Shown piece by piece: positions 11,575 to 23,330 of a DNA stretch of 64,000 bases (position 1 is the first letter of the stretch; the number at the start of each line of letters is the position of its first letter). The stretch comes from Seriola aureovittata (lineage: Eukaryota > Chordata > Actinopteri > Carangiformes > Carangidae): assembly GCF_021018895.1 (NCBI RefSeq), contig NC_079375.1, forward strand, positions 709,560-773,559. Direction: 5' to 3'. The notes under the pieces are model-generated. The model saw only the letters and a program-made list of their open reading frames with translations, was not told where the DNA came from and ran no database searches. The position numbers and the translations under genes were made by a program.

Positions 11575-12534
11575 GACGATTTTAATGATTTAATTTGCAA
11601 ACATTTCTAAAAACACGTTTTCACTTCTAGAACACAATCTATTATATATTTAAAGGCAAAAAACAGACACAGATTGTAGATATAGATATTGTGAATAGGA
11701 AAGAGGAAAAGCAATAGAAAAATATTCCTTGTAGGAATTCCTTATAGGAATATTGAATGAATATTATATACAATGGTAAACTTAGTGAACTAGTGCTCCA
11801 GATGTTTTGTATATTCATATAGTTTTGGTTTTTTATTTGACTGTTGATGCTGATATAATAACGTTCATGCTATCCTACTGATACATGTCAATATACTGTA
11901 TTTAAGTAGTTCCATACACTGTTGCCCCATCATCTGCACCTGGAGAGAGACACAGCTGTCGGACTAGAGAACTCTTTGTCTCAACAGGATACTGACATAC
12001 ACTATGTATGATAACTACATAAATTACTTAATATTTTAACAACTCTACTCTGCTGCTCAGCAATTTGGCACATTTTAAAAAGCCAACCTTAAAAGCAGAA
12101 TCTTGCTTTTACTGGTATGCTTTGCCAAAAAAATACTTTGATCACTTTCTAATTTGAAACAGGAGAAAAAAGAGCAGCTTTCCACTCCTACAACTTCAGA
12201 CTGATGGAGGTCATGCAGCCTTGCCTTTTTTAAGCCTTGTGTTCCTGCTGAGACAAAGAATTTATCAGCTCAACCTAAACTACACAGAATACTGCTGCCT
12301 TCATCCCGGTAACAATATAAAGGCTCAGTCACACCAGCAATTAGAACCAATCAGCGAGGTCTTGTCTTCTGCGAATCTCCGTGAGGTTCTGTGCAGACCA
12401 TCAGAGTACAGCTCACAGTTTATTTAGATACCCAGCATATAAACAAAACCACCTCTGAATATATCCAACATTTTGTTTTGTTTCAACGTATTTACAAGAA
12501 AAAAGGAAGCTTTGAATTGATGCAGTATGTGGCG
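11575..12534. other. No gene recognised
   Basis: AT-rich, with scattered short microsatellite-like runs but nothing that I can assign. Confidence 0.5.
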
Positions 12535-12905
12535 TGCACTTTCCTGTGTGCACTCTGACCACCAAAATCTAATCACTTCATCATTGAGTCCAAATGGACA
12601 ATTGTGCCAAGGTGAATGTGACAGGTGAATGTTTGTGCCAAATTTGAAGAAGTTCCATCATGCTGTTACTGAGATGATTCTGGCTCTGACTTTATTAAAT
12701 TTTAAAAAACTGTTAAATATTAGGTTTTTGTGTCCGGAGACATATTGTCTTCAGGTCGTCCATCTGTCCCATTCTCGTGGACACAATATCTCAGTAACGC
12801 CTTGATGGAACTTCTTCAAATTTGGCACAAACATTCACTTGGACTCAAAGATGAACTGATTAGATTTTGGTGCTCAAAGCTCAAAGGTCATGGTCATGTG
12901 TAGGG
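12535..12905. repeat. Inverted pair of the TGACCTTTGACC-family repeat
   Basis: The half from 12556 (ACCACCAAAATCTAATCACTTCAT ... GTGCCAAATTTGAAGAAG) is the plus orientation of a dispersed fish repeat. The half 12755-12900 (TCAGTAACGCCTTGATGG ... CAAATTTGGCACAAACATTC ... AAAGGTCATGGTCATG) is the same repeat reversed. Together they form a potential hairpin of about 370 bp. Other copies lie at 15085, 20476, 36085, 41800 and 43731. Confidence 0.75.
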
Positions 12906-13277
12906 GTGAGATCACCTTTTGGCACATGTAGCCTGCTTTTAGGACACATTACCCCGGTTTTTAGGCTAATTTACCCTGTGTTAGCTCGGGGCCAAAGAAG
13001 CAGCTGCCACTGTGTCAGAATGGGATTCCAGAAGATTCCACTCAAGTAGCTCTTTCATTGTGCCATCTGCTCAGTCTGCTCCAGTCTCTGTCTCTGGTTT
13101 TAAACGTCCATCTGTCGCTCTCAGACAGATGATCGCTTTCTCTTAAATACAGTATGTGACAGTGAGGTAGCTTACTGTAAGATATGAACACAGTCGTCTG
13201 CACATGATGGGCGAGGATGTGAGAGAGCATGAGGCAAGCAAAACAACTGTGTGCTTAAGCTTATTATGAATATAGAT

Positions 13278-13301
13278 GGGGGGGGGGGGGGGGGGGGGGG
13301 G
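13278..13301 (+). repeat. Poly(G) run of 24
   Basis: Twenty-four consecutive G residues. Such a run can form G-quadruplexes and is prone to sequencing or assembly error, so the length should not be taken as exact. Confidence 0.95.
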
Positions 13302-13597
13302 TTACTTACCTGTAATTCTAACAATATATTTTCCATTTTCATAATATGATTTCAGCCCAACCCTAAAGTGGACTGTACCATTTCTGAACCTTGATGTTAG
13401 TTGAATGTCTGGTCTGCCTGCCTCACTCCATCAGTGGCTCTGTCCTCAAGTGTCTGCTCTGATGTGTTGTGCAGACATGGTCATTAAATGTAAATAACAG
13501 TAGCTAAATATCTACATTGTTTAATACACTTTACTTTCTTACCTTCAGAGTTTCTGGCTTAGATTGTGTCAAGTATCTACAGATGAACGTTAATGTC

Positions 13598-13733
13598 AGC
13601 TAGTTTCTCACTTTAGCCTTAATTTACAGTTTAGCTAACTCATGTTAGCTAGTTTCTCACTTTAGCCTTAATTTACAGTTTAGCTAACTCATGTTAGCTA
13701 GTTTCTAACTTTAGCCTTAAGTTACAGTTTATC
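13598..13733. repeat. 49-bp tandem repeat, nearly three units
   Basis: A unit beginning AGCTAGTTTCTCACTTTAGCC recurs at 13598, 13647 and 13696, a 49-bp period. The third unit is truncated and more diverged (TTTCTAACTTTAG). It is a small minisatellite. Confidence 0.9.
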
Positions 13734-13927
13734 TCTATTAGCTCGCTGATAGCGTGCCCTTAGCATGTCCAGTGTTAGCTTGTGAGCAGAGAGACAGTGG
13801 TCAGCCCTATAATGATGAATGTCACTGACTGACTAACTGAGTGATCATATTTCCACCATTGGTAAGTCAAATGCCACGTGAGAAGAAATATTGTACTTCT
13901 ACTCCACTACATTTATATGACAACTTT

Positions 13928-14101
13928 TTTTTTTGTGCCTTTATTGATAGTGCAGTAAAGAAGAGACAGGAAATGGGGAGGCAGAGAGAGGGGGAATGAC
14001 ATGCTGTCCGATGCGGGACTCGAACCGGGGCCGACTGCAGCGAGGACTGTAGCCTCTACACATGGGGCAGACGCTCATCCAACTCAGCTACTCGACGCCC
14101 C
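13928..14101 (-). mobile_element. tRNA-derived SINE with 14-bp target duplication
   Basis: On the minus strand the unit opens GGGGCGTCGAGTAGCTGAGTTGG (a tRNA-like A box), has a B box GGTTCGAGTCCC, a CT-rich body, and a tail CTATCAATAAAGGC followed by A residues. It is flanked by a perfect 14-bp duplication TATATGACAACTTT (13914-13927 and 14102-14115), proving retrotransposition. The A and B boxes are internal RNA polymerase III promoter elements. It looks full length (about 174 bp). Related copies lie at 16753 and 35771. Confidence 0.93.
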
Positions 14102-14115
14102 TATATGACAACTTT

Positions 14116-15084
14116 AATTAAACAAGTAAGATACTGTAATCACTGTAAAACTTGAGTTCACTGAAGCACACGCCTGCACTGTACTGGGTTCACTTTCGCC
14201 ATGGAGAAAAACATGAGAGCAGAATACAAACACTCTGAAATTGTTTCTATAATAAGAATTTGAACGGTCAACTCCAATAAATGTGTGTTGAGTCAACAGG
14301 AAGTCAGGCACTGGCTCAGTCAGAGGAAGTCTCTGACATGTCTCAACTGGCCTGGCTGGTTAAGGACTCGGTGTTCGTGCTCAATAGGCCTGAAAAGATA
14401 GATGCCAGTGAGCAACTTTCATAGGAATGAATTGGGCACCAGCTTGGAACACAGTATACAGTTCTTCTTAATACGTCCAAGGTCAAGACACTGCTGATGT
14501 GCTGGCTAACAGTACAAAGAAAACAGTGGTGCAGGTGTTTTGACATGTTTCCAGTGCTGATGCTGTGTATTGACAGGCATCATATGTCACATCCTGAGAC
14601 AGGTGTTGTCTAAACTTTGTAAGCTTCTGTTGCCTGGAAAACTATTCTCAACTGAACTCAAAGTGAACCCAGAAAAAGAGAGGTAAATTAAAGTAAGAGA
14701 GCAGCAGAGAAGCAATGAGCAATTATTATAGACATTTAGAGGAAATGATGGCGCAGTCATCACAATAGTTAGCACCTGTTCAGGTACAAGCTCATGATTC
14801 TGACATGTGCATTTCTGTGAGTATATGTTGTGTAGAGACTTATGAACCAACAGCTTTTTCTTTTTTGCACATGTGGCCAGGAATTGCAATTTACAAATGC
14901 CAGTGGACATACATGGTTTTGTCAAAGTGAGATGGTGTTTAAGAATTTAAAAGTAAAACATTTAAAATTGTAAATGAACATTAAAACAAAAAACAGAAGT
15001 GTCACTTGTACCTTCCATGTGTTTTGAAACTGTGTGACAGAATTAAATGTTTTTTTATCTTGTGATGTCTGCATGTAAACTAAA
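14116..15084. other. No gene recognised
   Basis: No coding or element signal that I can support. Confidence 0.5.
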
Positions 15085-15545
15085 GTCACCGCCTGGTGTT
15101 GTTTTCTTCCACCAATCAGTTGCAGGAAATATGGTCACAGTCTCTCCTTCCTGAGTTACAGCATTGAACAATGGCCAGAGGTATTTTAGCAGAACATTAT
15201 GATGTCACAGTGACCTGAACCTTTGACTACCAAAAACTTATCAGATCATTCAAGTGCATGTTTGTGCCAAATGTAATGAAATTTCCTCTGGGTGTTCCTG
15301 ATATAGGGTGTGAGGTCACCGTGAGCTTGAACTTTGACCACAAAAAAAATATATATATATTATCTAAACAAAAAAGGAAGTCTTGAGATATTACATTCAA
15401 ATGGCCAGAAAACCTGTTTTTTGATTTCACTGTGACCTTGACCTTTGACCATGAAAATCTAATCAGTTCATCCTTGAGTCCAGGTGGAAAGTTTCCTCAA
15501 GGTGTTACTGAGATGTTACATCCAAGAGAATGGGACGGACGGAAA
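15085..15545 (+). repeat. TGACCTTTGACC-family dispersed repeat, two partial units
   Basis: The first unit (from about 15085) carries CCACCAATCAGTTGCAGG, GAGTTACAGCATTGAACAATGG and CAGTGACCTGAACC. The second (from about 15421) carries TGACCTTGACCTTTGACC at 15433-15450, AATCTAATCAGTTCATCC and GAATGGGACGGACGG. The repeat is a widespread percomorph unit. TGACCTTTGACC is a perfect DR1 nuclear-receptor site on the minus strand (AGGTCAAAGGTCA type). Confidence 0.8.
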
Positions 15546-16449
15546 GGAAAACTACACTACACTACATGATCATGAGATCACTGTCCAAACAGTACAGTTC
15601 AGAGGGTAAAGCCTCCAACATTAAATATAAGTAGAACATTTGCCCTGTTTGCTCACATTTGACATAATCTCATTCAGATAACTAACACTCAGTGTGTGTG
15701 ATCATCCTCGTATGTTTCAAAGGACTAAAAACCTTGTATTTAAAATGCAATTATGTTCATCCTCGATCAGAGGATGTGCCAATATAAATGGTAATATCAT
15801 TTTAGGATGGGAAGGCAGCAGATACCTGTAGAATCAGTGCAACACATTCAAATGTTGTGTTTGGTGAACCTGCAGGAGCTGTAGCCTGAAGGGCATAGAG
15901 TTCATCCTCATACGACACAACCAGAATTATACATGTTTGGAAAGTCTTTGCATATTTAAGAAAATACACAATTTGCATATGTTACAGGCATACAGAAAAG
16001 ATCTGCCATGGTTATGAGCCATCAAAGACTCTGACCCACATTCAACCCTTCAGTTATACATATGTTTCTCCAGTGAAAATCTGCAATATGCAACGAATTT
16101 TACCTTTCAAAACACAGATTTATACCAACACAGAGCACATGAAAACACAGTAATATTCTGTCATTGCAATATGCAGTGCAAGGAAGAGACTCTTAAATAA
16201 GCATACACAATTTTAAGTAGAGTGAGGCCTGTGACAAAGGTGAAAGAATTTGCATGATGAATAAAGTGAGTGGTTCTTGTTTCAGACCTGTCAGTGGATG
16301 TGTATGGATTTTCTATGAGTCCCCTGATTTCCTGCTAAAGTCCAAAGATGTGCAGGTTAGGTTCAGGTGTGACCCTAAATTGCCTGTAGGTGTGATGTGA
16401 GTTAAAATAGTTGCCTGTCTCTATGTGTCAGTCCTGTAATCGACTGGCA
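15546..16449. other. No gene recognised
   Basis: No supportable coding sequence or transposon ends. Confidence 0.5.
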
Positions 16450-16752
16450 CTGGCAACGGTACCGACAGGGAACAGGCAGATCTCAGGAAACGGGTAACAG
16501 AAACGGTGTCTCTCCGAATGACAGTCAGGAAAACTCTGATAATTAACTCACTGGGGAAGAAAACACACTGGCAAAGCGCAAAAGGGACACAGTAATATTC
16601 TGTTGGGAATAACGAGACACAGGTGAAACACGTTAGGGAGAAGGCAAGTAATCACACGGGAGGAAGTAAAGACACAAGAGGGAAACTACCAAAATAAAAC
16701 AGGAAATGACAAGACAGACATAAAACACTAAGGCCTGGGGACCGTTGTGACA
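16450..16752 (-). mobile_element. LTR-like repeat, minus orientation, partial
   Basis: Read on the minus strand it begins TGTCACAACGGTCCCC at 16752, followed by GTCATTTCCTGTTTTATTTTG and GTTTCACCTGTGTCTC. This matches the beginning of the same class as the solo LTR with a 5-bp duplication at 59843-60535. No duplication is found here and the far end is uncertain. The SINE at 16753 begins immediately after it. Confidence 0.5.
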
Positions 16753-16905
16753 CATGGGCTCAGTCCTAACCCCAGCGGCCATGGGATCAAGTCTGACCCA
16801 CAGCCCTTTGCTGCATATCATCCCCTTTCTCTCTCCCTGACTTTCCTGTCTCTCTCTCACTGTACGACTGGAATAAGGGCAAAAAATGACAGATTATCAA
16901 AAGAC
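16753..16905 (+). mobile_element. tRNA-derived SINE, 5'-degraded
   Basis: The plus strand carries GGGATCAAGTCTGACCC in the B-box position, then CCTTTGCTGCATATCATCCCC, a CT-rich body, CACTGTACGACTGGAATAAGGGC and a short A-rich tail. The body and tail match the complete SINE at 13928-14101. The tRNA-like head is degraded. Confidence 0.7.
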
Positions 16906-17863
16906 AAATTCTAATGACTTTTGGTTTATGACCAAATACCTGCAAAACCAATGACGCTCCCATCAGCCTCAGCTGAACAAGTCTGTGTCCAATGCTAACT
17001 GTTAAATGCTAGCATGATTACACACTAAAGTAGAGAGAATGGTAAACATCAAATTAGGAGTGCACGTTCGCAAGTTGCTGCTGGTATCCCTCTTTTTTTA
17101 CTCTTACAATTCTCGCTCTCTCTCTCTTTCTTTTCTCTCTGCTGTACTTTAAAGTGTCTGACAGTGAAACTTGCTTCTGTTGGTACAACTACACTGCTGA
17201 ATACATGGCATTGAGGAAGTAATCAAGCTGCAGTAGCGTGATTGACTCAGTCATTCAACATCAGGCCTTTACATTCTGCTTTTCCCCTAAAGATTGTTAT
17301 GTTTCATTAAAAAGTAATATCATTTCCTTTGGTCTATATTTCAGCTGAGGTAGCCTGCCTCTGCTTATATACAGTCTGTGAATCCCACTAGTCCTGCCTC
17401 CGCCCACGTCATCTAATCCACCCAATCACTGCCTGAGTTCCTGGCCCACTTTCACTTCTCTTCCCATTCATAAAGCCTGTTCTCTCATTCTCTTTGTTGC
17501 TCATCTCACAGGCCCCTACCACCACCACCACCACAGTTCCTACTTCTGCCAGAGAACTCAAGACTCACTGCTGGGTCAGGCTCACGCTCCCTCCTGCTGA
17601 GTGCTTTGCCATCATCTGCCCCAGAACCTGGACCTGAGGAGCTGTGGAGTCTGAGGTGGAGCTATAACTCTCAGTAAGATCATGTTGCATATCATTCATG
17701 GAGGCAACATCTGTTACAGTTAAACATCTATGCAAAGTATGTCCTTGAAAATGTCACACAGAGCTCAATCACAACCTTTCACTGTATCAAATAGGGAGAC
17801 AGCGTTAATTGCAATACTACTTCAAATCTTCATGTCACAGTGTTGATATAAGTGTCCATAATG
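16906..17863. other. No gene recognised
   Basis: Contains a pyrimidine-rich block (about 17090-17150) and a (CCA)n run near 17517-17533 inside a CT-rich area (17380-17600) that may be an old LTR-like unit with CTTATATAC. I cannot assign it. Confidence 0.45.
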
Positions 17864-19263
17864 CAGTGGTTCTTAGCATTTTCAACCCACGACCCCCCCA
17901 ATACTCACACACTGCAGTGACCCAGACACTGCAGTGACCCACCTCACCTCGGCGCCCCGTTGGCACTGCTGTCTACACAGTCTCACACTCACAGAGCTTG
18001 GCGTGTATTAGCGCATGAGACATGACAGTTACCAGACGTCTGATATTTCTGACCGAAATCTGTCGAAGCCTTCAGCACCTCACGCTTTTCAGTTGAATTT
18101 GATGGTGATATTTTAAGTTGGCCCAACCTCACATATCTCTTCTCACATTTATATTTTATTCATGTGGAAGACGCTTTTATCCAAAGTGACTCACAAGTGA
18201 AGGACATCACTAAAGCGTAGTGGGAGAGCTTGGTGTGAGTAGTAAGTACTACATCTATTTAGTAATTGAAGGAGATCAAATGAAGAAGTGCAGGTAGAGT
18301 TACAGTAAGAGCTGGTTAGACTTGTTAGGGTGTTAGAGGTGTTAGGAGAGGAGGTCTCTCTGAAGAGAGGAGTCTTCAACAGATTCTTGAAGAGAGAGAG
18401 AGACGCTCCTGCTCTGATAGTGTTCAGTAGCTTGTTCCACCATCAGGGAACCACAGACTGTCAGTCTGGACTGAGACTGTCTTCTGTGCAGGGATGGTGA
18501 TGACAGACCACATTCATCAGAGGAACACAGTGGCTTAAAAGGAGCATAAGGCTGAATGATTTAGTTCAAGTCGATAGTGCAGGCCCAGAAGTCTCTCTGA
18601 AGGCAGCGTTAGGGACTGAATCTGATTCAGGAGGTCATGGGTAGACAGGGGAGGTCAATGAGTGGCAGAGTGACATGTGACTTTTTAGTCTGATTGAAGA
18701 CCAGACAGGCTGCTGAATTCTAGACCATGTGTAAGGGTTTTACTGTGTGTGAAGGGAGACCCACTGGGTGGAGTACTGAGCCAGATAAGACCTGATTTTT
18801 CTGATGTGATATAGAGCAAAGAGACACCACCAGGAGATGGATACAACGTGGTCAGAGAAGGAGAGCTGGTCATCAGGTTTCCGTAGACCTTGGTTGGGGT
18901 ATGAGAGGAAGAGTTGATTTTGATATTGATATCATGATGGAGAGACTGATGGCCCGGTCTGACTAGGAGTTCAGTCTTACAGAGGTTTAGTTGAAGGTGG
19001 TTAACGTTAAGCACCTGCCGCTGTTCTTTGCCACAGTTGGTCTGCTTCCAGCTGGAGGAGATGACTTCTCCCTCCAGTATTCACACACACTCATTTCACT
19101 AACGCGCTCAAATGTGTTTTATAAAGACTACATTGTAATACCGCTAGTACGGATTTAATGGACAAATCATTAGCAAAAAGTATTAATGAATTTCTTCATT
19201 ATTTGCCTGAAAATAATCTTGTGACCCCCTGGGGGGTCCCGACCCCCAAGTTAAGAACCATTG
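17864..19263. mobile_element. hAT-type element carrying an inserted LINE fragment
   Basis: The left end CAGTGGTTCTTAGC and the right end GTTAAGAACCATTG are imperfect inverted repeats, followed inward by GACCCCCC-type and GGGGGTCCCGACCCCC sequence. Flanking 8-bp direct repeats are CCATAATG (17856-17863) and CCATAAAG (19264-19271), one mismatch. CAG...TTG ends with an 8-bp duplication indicate hAT. No transposase is visible. Most of the interior (18148-19050) is a LINE fragment in minus orientation, so this is a nested structure. Confidence 0.8.
18148..19050 (-). mobile_element. LINE 3' fragment (L2/CR1-like), 5'-truncated
   Basis: The minus-strand frame at 19014-18685 reads HLQLNLCKTELLVRPG, the segment after the reverse-transcriptase palm in fish LINEs (HHLKLNLxKTELL). 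The frame at 18379-18191 has the C-terminal LKTPLFRE-type ending. The 3' end (plus 18148-18190) is the reverse of the familiar tail CTTTGGATAAAAGCGTCTTCC followed by an ATAAAATATAAATG tail. Catalytic RT motifs are absent because of 5' truncation. LINE reverse transcriptase copies its RNA at a nicked target; this copy is dead. Confidence 0.75.
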
Positions 19264-19271
19264 CCATAAAG

Positions 19272-20475
19272 AACCAAGGTAATTCATCAAAGTCAACCCA
19301 TCGACCTGAACCTGAACATCATGTATGTATTTGGATCTCGGATTGCAGTAGGATATTTCATTTACATGTAAAATGATACAAATCGTCTTCCAGTGTGAGT
19401 CTGGGATGACTGTGGTATTTTTGTGAGAATTGGAAACAACTAAATTGGTAAGAAAAAGTGGGGATAGCTCACAAAAAGGCTGTTACCTGATGCCAGGTAC
19501 CATGTTTTGACTGCAGAATGCTCTCAGTAACAGCTCTGCCTCGCTGTCAGTGAGGCATGACGATGGGCTGATAAAGCTTTCAGCAGCAGAGACAAACAGA
19601 AAGGAAACGACAAATGATTGATGTTTTTTCCCAAAGTGAGTGACCTGTGTTTGAAGAGTGATGGGACAGAAAGAGAGCAGCAGCTCGGATATATTCAGTA
19701 CTGCACACCTTTACCTGCTTGTGAAATGCTGTCATCAACAACAAACTACATGCTCTGCAAGCCATGTGCTACAGTCAAGACGCCACCTGCTGTATGCCTC
19801 TCTCAGAGATATGAGGAGTAAAAATATGCCTGCTCTCTCCACAGCTGCACCTCGGAGATAAGTCACACACACAATTGTGAGAGGAAGAAAAGAAGCCATT
19901 TATTTAAATTTGAAATGTGGAGTTTTCACAGGTGAAGAGAGGGAAACTGAAAGCCGGAGACAAGACACAGTTTGAAGATGTGTGACGCAGCACTTTCCAC
20001 ATTTCACTGAGCAGATAATTAAGCTTTCAGCACCGACGTTCAGAGTTAATTTAAGGTGGTGCTTTAAAAAAAATAAACACGAGTTGTCTTCATTTACCTG
20101 AGTGAACGTTTGGTGTGTCACAACTTTGAACTGTGATTAAGCAGGAAAGCTTCTAAGATGGGAGGCATCCTATTTATTTTTCATTCATTGTGTCATCCTG
20201 GGTCTGAGTGTGACTCTTTACCTACAATCCCTGCAAATCCTAACGATATTCAGAGGTCAGGTCTCATGGTATTAACCTGATTTGAATAATTTCCTCTCTT
20301 CAGAAAACTTACTCAGACTTAACTTTAGAACACTGTCATATTGTGATGCATCACTCAACAGAAGATAAGTTACAAACATCTACACTTAAATACGTGAATA
20401 ACTGATTGTATTTACTTATCTTCAAGGTAGAATGTACAGTTTTTAGATTAGTGTTTGTGTGATATATTGACCTTT
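19272..20475. other. No gene recognised
   Basis: Two overlapping short frames near 19618-19861 have no domain. No element ends are seen. Confidence 0.5.
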
Positions 20476-20880
20476 ATTATGTTTTTCAGGTTGTCCGTCA
20501 GTCCATACATACCTATGTCTCATACTCATGGACACAATATCTCAGTAACACCTCGATAGATCTTCTTCAAATTTGGCACAAACATTCACTTGCGGTTTTG
20601 GCCTTGTGAAGGCAATATTTTGTTAATGTGTTGAGGGAATTCTTTCACTTGGACTCGAGGACAGACTAATCGATTTTGGTCGCTAAAGGTCAAAGGTCGA
20701 GGTCAGTGTGACCTCACAAAACACTTTTTAGCAATTAGTCAAGACTTTACACAGCAATTAAGACAAAATTTCACATAGATGGTTCATACTTTCTATGACT
20801 GGATAAATAGGGATGTAATCTGAAATAGTCTTAGTGGATGAGGCAGACAGCAACTAGGAGGTGATTCTAGTTTTTACTAA
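20476..20880 (-). repeat. TGACCTTTGACC-family dispersed repeat, long copy
   Basis: In minus orientation this is the most complete copy in the window. Plus-strand landmarks are GTTGTCCGTCAGTCCATAC, CACAATATCTCAGTAACACC, CAAATTTGGCACAAACATTC, the half-site array AGGTCAAAGGTCGAGGTCA at 20687-20705, AAGACTTTACACAGCAATTA, and GAGGCAGACAGCAACTAGGAGG. The last two parts also match 38915-39112, which shows both belong to one family. Confidence 0.8.
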
Positions 20881-22042
20881 GAACTGATTTGATGAATTCA
20901 TAGTTAAGACAAAAAGGTTGATAAACTGAGGGTCTGAATCTATGTTGATGTGAGGTGACCTTGACCTTGTAAACAGGACTCTTTATTACCCTTAATTAAT
21001 CACAATAGAACAAAACATGTAGTGTCCACATGAAGCACAATGGTTCAAGTGATGAAGACAATTATATATTTCATATAAAGATGATTGAAACCATTTGTGT
21101 CAGTCTTGCATGTGTTTATGTACAAAAGAAACAATATGCAACAGGCAGCTGCAATGAAAAAAGACACTTGTAAATTTCTTAGGCTTCATGTCAGGATGTA
21201 GCATGTGCACTAATAATCGTTAAGGAAGATGTTGAATCCAACAGACACAGATTAGCTCTGATTTATTTTTCCTGTTATTGTTATCATCATATAAGATCTG
21301 ATGTAACAGATAGGCTTGGAAATTTTATCTCAGGCTGTTTTAGTGTTTTTTTTCTTTCCTCCCGGCCCACCCAGTGTAATAAATAGTTGTATAATAAATC
21401 AATCCCTCCCTATTCTTGTGGGCCACTCAATATGTATGTGGTGTGACAGGCTGGGGTGAGACTCAGATCATATATCTGCTGAGATGATGGCAGAATAAAT
21501 CACAGCTTTTACAGTAGCAGGCTGGTCACTCTTTAGCCTTCCTTTTCTCTCCCCCTCCGCCTCAGTGATACGATTCTCTCTTTCAGGCTCTCCCTCAGGG
21601 CTGCCTATTTGTAACTCAGAGATGATGTCCTTTCAGGTCTGTAGCCCCTATTTCGTCTTTGTCCTGTAGCACACTACTTTAACTGGGCTGCATGGAGCAT
21701 TTTAAGATCAATGAATGACTGCAACATTAATTTCTACATTAATTTGACACATTAGCATAATTGCCATGGCTAACAAAACACACAGAAGACTGGCTGCCTC
21801 AGCAAGTGTCTTGATAGGATTTTACATGTGGAACCACCAGATCTGATTTTGCAGAAAGCTTCACAAAGATACATACGACTGTTTGCACTTCACAATGAAG
21901 CCATAACTTTATTTGACTTTCATCATTCTATCTGCATAATTTCCTCTACATCTCAGGGCTTTGCCTATAAATGTTGAGGAATTCTGAGAATTTGGTGATT
22001 TTAAAAAATACATTTAATTGAATTTTAGTCTAAAACAAGAGT
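20881..22042. other. No gene recognised
   Basis: No supportable coding sequence. A pyrimidine-rich patch lies near 21340-21365 and 21540-21590. Confidence 0.5.
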
Positions 22043-22125
22043 CAAGTCAATTTTATTTATATTGTGTCAAATCAAAACAGACGTTATCAAGTATAAGGGC
22101 ACTTTTTATATAGAGCAGGTTTCTA
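22043..22125 (-). mobile_element. LINE 3' tail fragment
   Basis: The plus strand AAGTCAATTTTATTTATATTG, then GTGTCAAATC, then GGGCACTTTTTATATAGAGCAGG is the reverse complement of the fish LINE 3' end seen in plus orientation at 63371-63612 (GTGCCTTGAGATAAC ... ATACAAATAAAAATTGACTTG). Only about 80 bases remain. Confidence 0.65.
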
Positions 22126-22528
22126 TGAATACTAAATACTAAACAATATTTGTTCATATCAACAGTGAAACAGTTTTTGGAAAAGCATTCCTCCTGTCCA
22201 CTGGCTGTGAAGTGATTCTTTCAGTGTGTGTTTTTCTTGCTAACCATCAGTACAGTGATAGTAATACAAAGGAAATGTTCTAAAAACCTGTAACTAACTC
22301 ATAACTCAGACCAGTGAAGGTTCATATTATCTTATCTTCAACTGAAGCCAATAGAAGAGAGATTTGAAAAAAATATGAACCTATTCTCAAACAACATTTC
22401 ATGATTACAGACACGTTGAACATAGTGGATTTTTAAAGGCTGGTTCTGATTTGATTCAGTAAATTCAATGTGACTTCAAGAGGCAAAACAGTCAATAAAA
22501 CAATGAGGTTCAGTTAATATAAAATATA

Positions 22529-22823
22529 AACTGCTCAAAAAAATTAATTGAACACTTAATCATCACAGTATAACACCAAGTCAGTTAAACTTTGGGGATA
22601 TCAATTTGTCCATTTAGAAAGCACAAGTGATTGTGAATCATTTGCACCTGCTTTGGTGCAAATGAAAGTGACAACAGGTGCAATGGAAAGGCAAAAGCAA
22701 GACGACCCCCAAAATGGGAATCGTTTTACATGTGGTGGCCACACACAATTGCTCTCTCATGATCCTTCCTGACTGATTCTTCTCTAGTTTTGTGTTTTGC
22801 TCATGTCCTGGTCACTACTAGTC
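22529..22823 (+). mobile_element. 5' part of a non-autonomous DNA transposon (CACTGCTCAAAAAAAT family)
   Basis: Starts CTGCTCAAAAAAATTAATTG and continues ACACTTAATCATCACAGTATAACACC, the left end of an abundant fish MITE family whose terminus is CACTGCTCAAAAAAAT. A second copy with about 90 percent identity lies at 35240-35376. It runs to about 22823 (CCTGGTCACTACTAG), where LINE sequence starts abruptly, so its right end is lost. Confidence 0.75.
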
Positions 22824-23330
22824 TCATGTGTTTCACGGAGACCTGGTTAAACGTGGATTTACCCGGCTTCACTGCAGTACGAGCGAACAGAGACGCCAGA
22901 GCAAGTGGAAAGAATAAAGGTGGAGGACTGGTTCTGCTTGTGATCAATAGATGGTGCAACTCTGGTCATATCACAGTGAAGGAGATTCTCTGTTGGGATA
23001 TTGAACTGTTGGCAGTTGGTCTTAGATAGTACTATGTACCGAGGGAGTTCTCACACATCGTCGCCATTGTTGTTTGCATTCAACCGCCTGTGATGTCATT
23101 CACGAGACTGTTGCGAGAGTACAGACCCAGCACCCTGATGCATTCATTGCAATATCGGGGGATTTTAACCATGTCACTCTCACCTCTCACCTGACTGGCT
23201 TCACTCAGTATGTTGACTGTCCCACAAGGGAAAATAAGACACTTGATCTGTTGTATGCAAATGTCAAGGAGGCCTACACTGCTTCACCTCTACCACCATT
23301 TGGCAGATCAGATCATAATCGGGCCAGGTA
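22824..23330 (+). pseudogene. LINE apurinic-like endonuclease fragment
   Basis: Frames at 22790-23029 and 23074-23331 encode the conserved LINE endonuclease order: CFTETWL, GFTAVRANRD, KGGGLVLLVINRWC, DIELLAVGLR, then SGDFNHV with the catalytic GDFN motif, CPTRENKTLDLLYANV, and the terminal SDHN motif near 23310-23321. The N-terminal glutamate of ETW and the SDH box are present. A frame break with a stop lies near 23028. In the family it nicks target DNA to prime reverse transcription. Confidence 0.8.

Noticed and set aside
13928..14101. Genuine tRNA gene
   Set aside because: The A and B boxes are part of a SINE: AATAAAGG tail, A-rich end and a target duplication.
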